DNA of 64,000 bases from assembly GCF_904849725.1 (NCBI RefSeq), contig NC_058521.1:343340638-343404637 (forward strand), written 5' to 3'. This document shows, piece by piece, positions 58,819 to 64,000 of the stretch (positions are counted from its first letter, which is position 1; the number at the start of each line of letters is the position of its first letter). The position numbers and the translations under genes are program-made. Source of the DNA: Hordeum vulgare subsp. vulgare. Lineage: Eukaryota; Streptophyta; Magnoliopsida; Poales; Poaceae. Below the pieces are notes generated by a model. The model searched no databases. It had not been told where the DNA came from and saw only the letters and a program-made list of their open reading frames with translations.

Positions 58819-60069
58819 TAGGTTCATGCGTAGATGTAATATCGAGTAGAAGACAAAAGTTTTTGTGGGCGGTGATGTGCGTTTTGCTGCCCTCCTTAGT
58901 CTTTTCTTGATTCCGCGGAATTGTTGGATCGAAGCGGCTCGGACCGACATTACTCGTACGCTTACGAGAGACTGGTTTCATCGCTACGAGTAACTCCGTT
59001 GCTCAAAGATGACCGGCGAGTGTCGGTGTCTCCAACTTTAATTGAATCGGATTTGACCGAGGAGGTCCTTGGATGAGGTTAAATAGCAATTCATATATCT
59101 CCGTTGTGGTGTTTGCATAACTAAGATGCGATCCTACTAGATACCCATGGTCACCACGTAAAACATGCAACAACAATTAGAGGACGTCTAACTTGTTTTT
59201 GCAGGGTATGCTTGCGATGTGATATGGCCAACGAGGTGATGTGATATATTGGATATATGAGATGATCATGTTGTAATAGTTAATATCGACTTGCACGTCG
59301 ATGGTACGGCAACCGTTAGGAGCCAGAGGGTTGTCTTTAAACTAACGTTTGTGCTTGCAGATGCGTTTACTATATTGCTAGGACGTAGCTTTAGTATTAA
59401 TAGCATGAGTAGCATGACAACCCCGATGGCGACACTTTGATGGAGATCATGATGATGGAGATCATGGTGTGACTCCGGTGACAAGAAGATCGTGTCGGTG
59501 CTTTGGTGATGGAGATCAAGAAGCACATGATGATGGCCATATCATGTCACTTATGAATTGCATGTGATGTTAATCCTTTATGCACCTTATCTTGCTTAGA
59601 ACGACGGTAGCATTACGAGGTGATCTCTCACGAAAATTTCAAGACAAAATTGTGTTCTCCCCGACTGTGCACCGTTGCGACAGTTCTTCGTTTCGAGACA
59701 CCACGTGATGATCGGGTGTGATAGACTCAATGTTCACATACCACGAGTGCAAAACAGTTGCACATGCGGAACACTCGGGTTAAGCTTGACGAGCCTAGCA
59801 TGTGCATACATGGCCTCAGAACACATGAGACCGAAAGGTCGAGCATGAATCGTATAGTTGGTATGATTAGCATAGAGATGCTTACCACTGAAACTATTCT
59901 CGACTCACGTGATGATCGGACTTGAGATAGTGGATTTGGATCATGTACCACTCAAATGACTAGAGAAATGTACTTTTTGAGTGGGAGTTCTTAAGTAATA
60001 TGATTAATTGAACTAATTGTCATGAACATAGTCTAATGGTCTTTGCGAATTACGATGTAGCTTGCGCTA
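58819..60069 (+). other. Untranslated leader of element F
   Basis: About 1.25 kb without a credible ORF, close to the leader length in E. Parts are recognisably the same sequence as 45354-46594 read on the other strand. Confidence 0.7.
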
Positions 60070-60900
60070 TAGCTCTACTATTTTTATATGTTCCTAGAGA
60101 AAATTTAGTTGAAAGTTGATAGTAGCAAACTTTGTAGACTGAGTCTGTAAAACCGAGGATTGTCCTCTTTGCTGCGCATAAGGCTTATGTCCTTAATGCA
60201 CCACTCGGTGTGCTGCACCTCGAGCGTCGTCTGTAGATGTTGTGAACATCCGACATACACGTTTCTGATGACTACACGATAGTTCAGTACAAAATACTTA
60301 ATGGCTTAGACGCAAGGCGCCAAAGACATTCTGAAACGTCACGGAACATAAGAGATGTTCTAAAGAGATGAAATTGTGATTTCATGCGTGTGCCCTTGTT
60401 AAGAGGTATGAGACCTCTGACAAAATTCTTTGTCCACGAAGTAGAGGAGAAGAGCTCAATCATTGAGCGTCTGCTCAGATTATCTGAGTACGACAATCGC
60501 TTGAATCAAGTGGGAGTTGATCTTCCAAATAAGATAGTGATGGTTCTCCAAAGTCACTGCCACCAAGGTGTGAGAGCTCCGTGATGAACTATAACATATC
60601 AAGGATAGATACAATGATCCTGGAGCGATTCTCGATGTTTGACACTTCGAAAGTAGAAATCAAGAAGGAGCATCAATAGTTGATGGTTAGTAAAACCACT
60701 AAGTTTCGAGAAAGGCAAGGGATAGAAGGGATACTTCGTGAAACGGCAAAGCAGTTGCTGCACTAATGAAGAGACCCCATATTAAACCCAAGCCCGGGAC
60801 TAAGTGCTTTTGTGATGAGGGGAACGGTCACTGAGGCGGAGCAACTCTAGATACTTGGTAGATAAGAAGGCTGGCAAAAGTCGAAAGAAGTATATTTGAT
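60070..60900 (+). pseudogene. gag remnant of element F
   Basis: Scattered matches to E's Gag remain in changing frames: the LEKN region near 60090, AHKAYVLNAPLG at 60175-60210, KRYETSDKI near 60400, and a degenerate zinc knuckle near 60810. No frame exceeds about 66 codons. Confidence 0.75.
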
Positions 60901-63760
60901 ATACATGATGTTGATGTGTACTTTACTAGTACTCCTAGTAGCATGAGGGTATTGGATACCGGTTCGGTTGCTGAGTGATTATTGACACGAAATGAAAGCT
61001 ACGACATAAATGGAGACTAGCTAAGGGCGAGGTGTCGATACGTGTTGGAAGTGTTTCCAAGGTTGATATGATCAAACCTCGCACGCTCCCTCTACCATCG
61101 GGATTGGTGTTAAACCTAAATAATTGTTATTTGGTGCTTGCGTTAAGCATGAACATGATTGGATCGTGTTTATTGCAATACAATTATTCATTTAAAGAGA
61201 ATAATGGTTACTCTATTTGCTTGAATAAAGACCTTCAATGGTTTATTGAATTTTGATCGTAGTCTTACACATGTTCTTGATATTGGTGCCAAAAGATATG
61301 AGGTAATGATGATAGTACCACTTACTTGTGGCACTGCCGCTTGAGTCATGTTGGTATAAATTGCATGAAGAGGCTCCATGCTGATGGATCTTTATACTCA
61401 CTTGATTTTGAATAACTAGTGACATGCAAATCATACCACATGAGCAAGGCCCTGTTTTCATTGAAATGAAACAAGATAGTAACTTGTTAGAAGTGATACA
61501 TTTTGATGTATGCAGTCCAATGGGTGCTAAGGCACGCAGTGGATATCATTATGTTCTTACCTCAATGATGATTTGAGTAGATACAAGAGTATTTACTTAA
61601 TGAATCACAAATCTGAAATATTGAAAAGTTCAATTCTGTTTCAGGAGTGAAGTTCATCGTAACAAGAGGATAAACTATCTATGATATGATCATAGAAATG
61701 AATATCTGAGTTACGAGTTTCGGTACGCAGTTAAGACAATGTGGAAATTGTTTCGCAGTTCATGCCACCTGGAACATCATAGTGTGATGATGTGTCTAAA
61801 CGTCATAGCCACGCACTATTTGGTATGGTACATGCTATGATGTCTCTTATCGAATTACCACTATCGTTTATGGGTTATGCATTAGAGACAACCGCATTCA
61901 CTTTAAATAGGGCACCGCGTATTTCCGTTGAGATGACACAGTATAGACTGAGGTTTAGAGAAATCTAAATTGTTGTTTCTTGAAAGTTTGGGGCTTCGAC
62001 AATTATGTGAAAAAGTTTCAGTCTGATAATCTCGAACCCAAAGAGGATATATGCATCTTCATGGGATATCCAAAACAGTTGGGTACATCTCCTATCTCAG
62101 ATCCGAAAGCAAAGTGTTTGTTTCTAGAAACGGATCCTTTCTCGAGGAAAGGTTTCTCTCGAAAGAATTGAGTGGGAGGGTGGTAGAACTTGATGAGGTT
62201 ATTGAACCATCACTTCAACCAGTGTGTAGTAGGGCGCAGGAAGTTGTTCCTGTGGCACCTACACCAATTGAAGTGAAAGCTGATGATGGTGATCATCGAG
62301 CATCAGATCAAGTTACTACAAACCTCGTAGGTTGACAAGCTCGCGTACGACTGCAGAGTGGTACGGTAACTCTGTCTTGGAGGTCATGTTGTTGAGCAAC
62401 AGTGAACCTACGAGTTATGGAGAAAGGAATGGTGGGCCCGGATTCCGACAAATGGCTGGAAACCATGAAATCCGAGAGAGGATCCATGTATGAAAACAAA
62501 GTGTAGACTTTGGAAGAACTACTTGATAGTCATAGGACTATTGAGTAAAAATGGATCTTTAAAAGGAAGACAGACGATGATGGTGATAAGTCACAATTAA
62601 GAAAAGCTCGACTTGTCGCAAAGATGTTTTCGACAAGATCAAACAGTTGACTATGATGAGACTTTCTCACTCGTAGCGATGCTGAAAGTCTTTTAGAATT
62701 ATGTTAGTAGTTGCTGCATTATTTATGAAATATTGCACATAGGATGTCAAAATATTGTTTCCTCGACGGTTTCCTTGAGCAAACATTGTATGTGATACAA
62801 CTAGGAGGTTTTGTCGATCCTAAAGATACTAGCAAGTATGCAAGCTCAAGCGATCCTTCAATGGACTGGTGCAAGCATCTCGGAGTTGGAATATACACTT
62901 TGATGAGGTGATCAAAGATTTTGGGTTTGTACAAGGTTTATGAGAAACTTGTATTTCCAAAGAAGTGAGTGGGAGCACTATAGAATTTCTGATAAGTATA
63001 TGTGCTTGACATATTGTTGATCAGAAGTAATGTAGAATTTCTATGAAGCATAAAAGGTTGTTTGAAAGGAGTTTTCAAAGGAATACCTGGATTGCGCTAC
63101 TTGAATGTTGAGCATCAAAGATCTATGGAGATATATCGAAAGCGCTTAATAGAAGTTTCAACAAGATGCATGCCTTGACAAGTTTTTGAAGGAGTTCAAA
63201 ATATATCAGCAAAGAAGGAGTTCTTGGTTGCGTTGTGAGGTGTGAATTTGGGTATGACTCAAAACCCGACCCTGGCAGAATAAAGAGAATAGACGAAGGT
63301 CATCTTCTATGCCTTGGCCATAGAATCTGAAGTATGCCATGCTGGGTACCGCACCTGATGTGTGCCTTGACTCAAAGTCTGTTGAGAGGTACAAAGAGTG
63401 ATCCATGATTGAATCACTAGCAGCGGTCAAAATTTATCCTTAGTAACAGATGGACTAAGGAATTTTTCTCGATTATGGAGGTGGTTAAAGAGTTTGTCGT
63501 AAAGGGTTACATCGATGCAAGCTTTGACACTAATCTGAATAACTAAGAGTAGTGAAACGGATTCGTATAGTAGAGTAGATATTTGGAGTATTTCCGAATA
63601 GCACATAGTAGCAGCATCTATAAGATGACATAAAGATTTGTAAAGAACACACGGATCTGAAAGTTTTAGAACCGTTGACTAAAACCTCTCTCACGAGCAA
63701 GACGTGATCAGACCCCATAACTATATGGGTGTTGGATTCATTGGAATCACATGGTGATGT
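60901..63760 (+). pseudogene. pol remnant of element F
   Basis: Pieces follow the order of E: protease VLDTGSVAE near 60955, pre-integrase with NLNNCYLV near 61110 and LWHCRLSHVG-like sequence near 61325, integrase C-terminal YVKKFQ..NLEPKEDICIFMGYPKQ at 62005-62085, RT with KARLVAK near 62605 and DETFS near 62660, and RNase H pieces to 63760. The sites for integrase and RT catalysis are disrupted. Many frameshifts and stops are present. Confidence 0.8.
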
Positions 63761-63780
63761 GAACTAGATTATTGACTCTA

Positions 63781-63795
63781 GTGCAAGTGGGAGAC
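63781..63795 (+). other. Polypurine tract of element F
   Basis: GTGCAAGTGGGAGAC is identical to E's tract and abuts the 3' LTR. It is conserved although the coding region beside it is not. Confidence 0.85.
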
Positions 63796-64000
63796 TATTG
63801 GAAATATGACCTAGAGGCAATAATAAATTAGTTATTATTATATTTGTTTGTTCATGATAATCGTTTATTATCCATGCTATAATTGTATTGATTGGAAACA
63901 CAGTGCATGTGTGGATACATAGACAAAACACTATCCCTAGTAAGCCTCTAGTTAACTAGCTCGTTGATCAAAGATGGTCAAGGTTTCCTGACGATAGGCA
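63796..64000 (+). repeat. Element F 3' LTR, first 205 bases
   Basis: It begins TATTGGAAATATGACC where TGTTGGAAATATGCCC is expected, so the terminal TG is now TA. It continues past the window end. Confidence 0.9.

Larger units (their letters stand above)
56995..64000 (+). mobile_element. Element F: Angela-type Copia element with decayed interior, cut by window end
   Basis: The 5' LTR (56995-58804), PBS, leader, gag and pol remnants, PPT and first 205 bases of the 3' LTR are present. The interior is 4991 bases, against 5176 in E, so few large deletions occurred, yet gag and pol are broken by many small lesions. Over the 205 visible bases the LTRs differ at about 8 positions. It lies in the TAT integrase remnant. 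Confidence 0.92.

Noticed and set aside
1..64000. CRISPR arrays, operons, ribosome binding sites, attachment sites
   Set aside because: The sequence is plant retrotransposon DNA; no direct-repeat spacer pattern or bacterial gene organisation is present.

Overview
The window is a block of nested transposable elements from a large grass genome, most likely a Triticeae species (wheat, Aegilops, barley or rye). The reasons are Angela/BARE-type Copia LTRs (starting TGTTGGAAATATGCCC), a Sabrina/WHAM-like Athila LTR (starting TGATACGTCTCCAACG), long-LTR chromoviruses and a TAT-lineage element with an antisense extra ORF. I found no host gene, tRNA, rRNA or CRISPR. Family names are from memory of typical sequences; boundaries come from TG..CA ends, primer-binding sites (PBS), polypurine tracts (PPT), target-site duplications (TSD) and breaks in homology between copies.

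Layout, using letters as labels. A (1-21714, + strand) is a Tekay/Del-type chromovirus with LTRs of about 4.1 kb. Its 5' LTR is split by G (2200-8763), a non-autonomous Athila-type element, and its 3' LTR by a solo Angela-type LTR (15777-17606). A sits inside B (21715-29876, +), a gutted TAT-lineage element with gag, protease, a scrap of reverse transcriptase (RT), several repeat blocks, an antisense extra ORF (aORF) and its 3' LTR. B sits in the 3' LTR of C (29877-56042, - strand), a second chromovirus with LTRs of about 3.9 kb. C also holds a SIRE/Maximus-like LTR without TSD (34048-34816) and D (34817-50469, +), a 5'-deleted relative of A. D's chromodomain is split by a PIF/Harbinger-like DNA transposon (36539-37391), and its LTR is split by E (39659-48382, -), a nearly complete Angela-type Copia element. 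C itself lies in an Athila-type LTR remnant (56043-56645) next to a TAT integrase remnant (56649-56994). F (56995 to the window end, +) is a second Angela-type Copia element with a badly decayed interior.

The inferred order of insertion is TAT pol, Athila LTR, C, B, A, then G and the solo LTR, with D, E and the DNA transposon on a parallel branch. No element looks able to move by itself: every pol carries stops, frameshifts or deletions. E is the least damaged, with one pol frame and four in-frame stops.

Most interesting points: (1) A and C, from different chromovirus families, share a homologous ORF of about 256 codons between PBS and gag; (2) F has LTRs only about 4% diverged but a wrecked interior, which suggests a defective copy mobilised in trans; (3) the LTR at 34048-34816 joins two different elements and looks like the product of recombination between elements.
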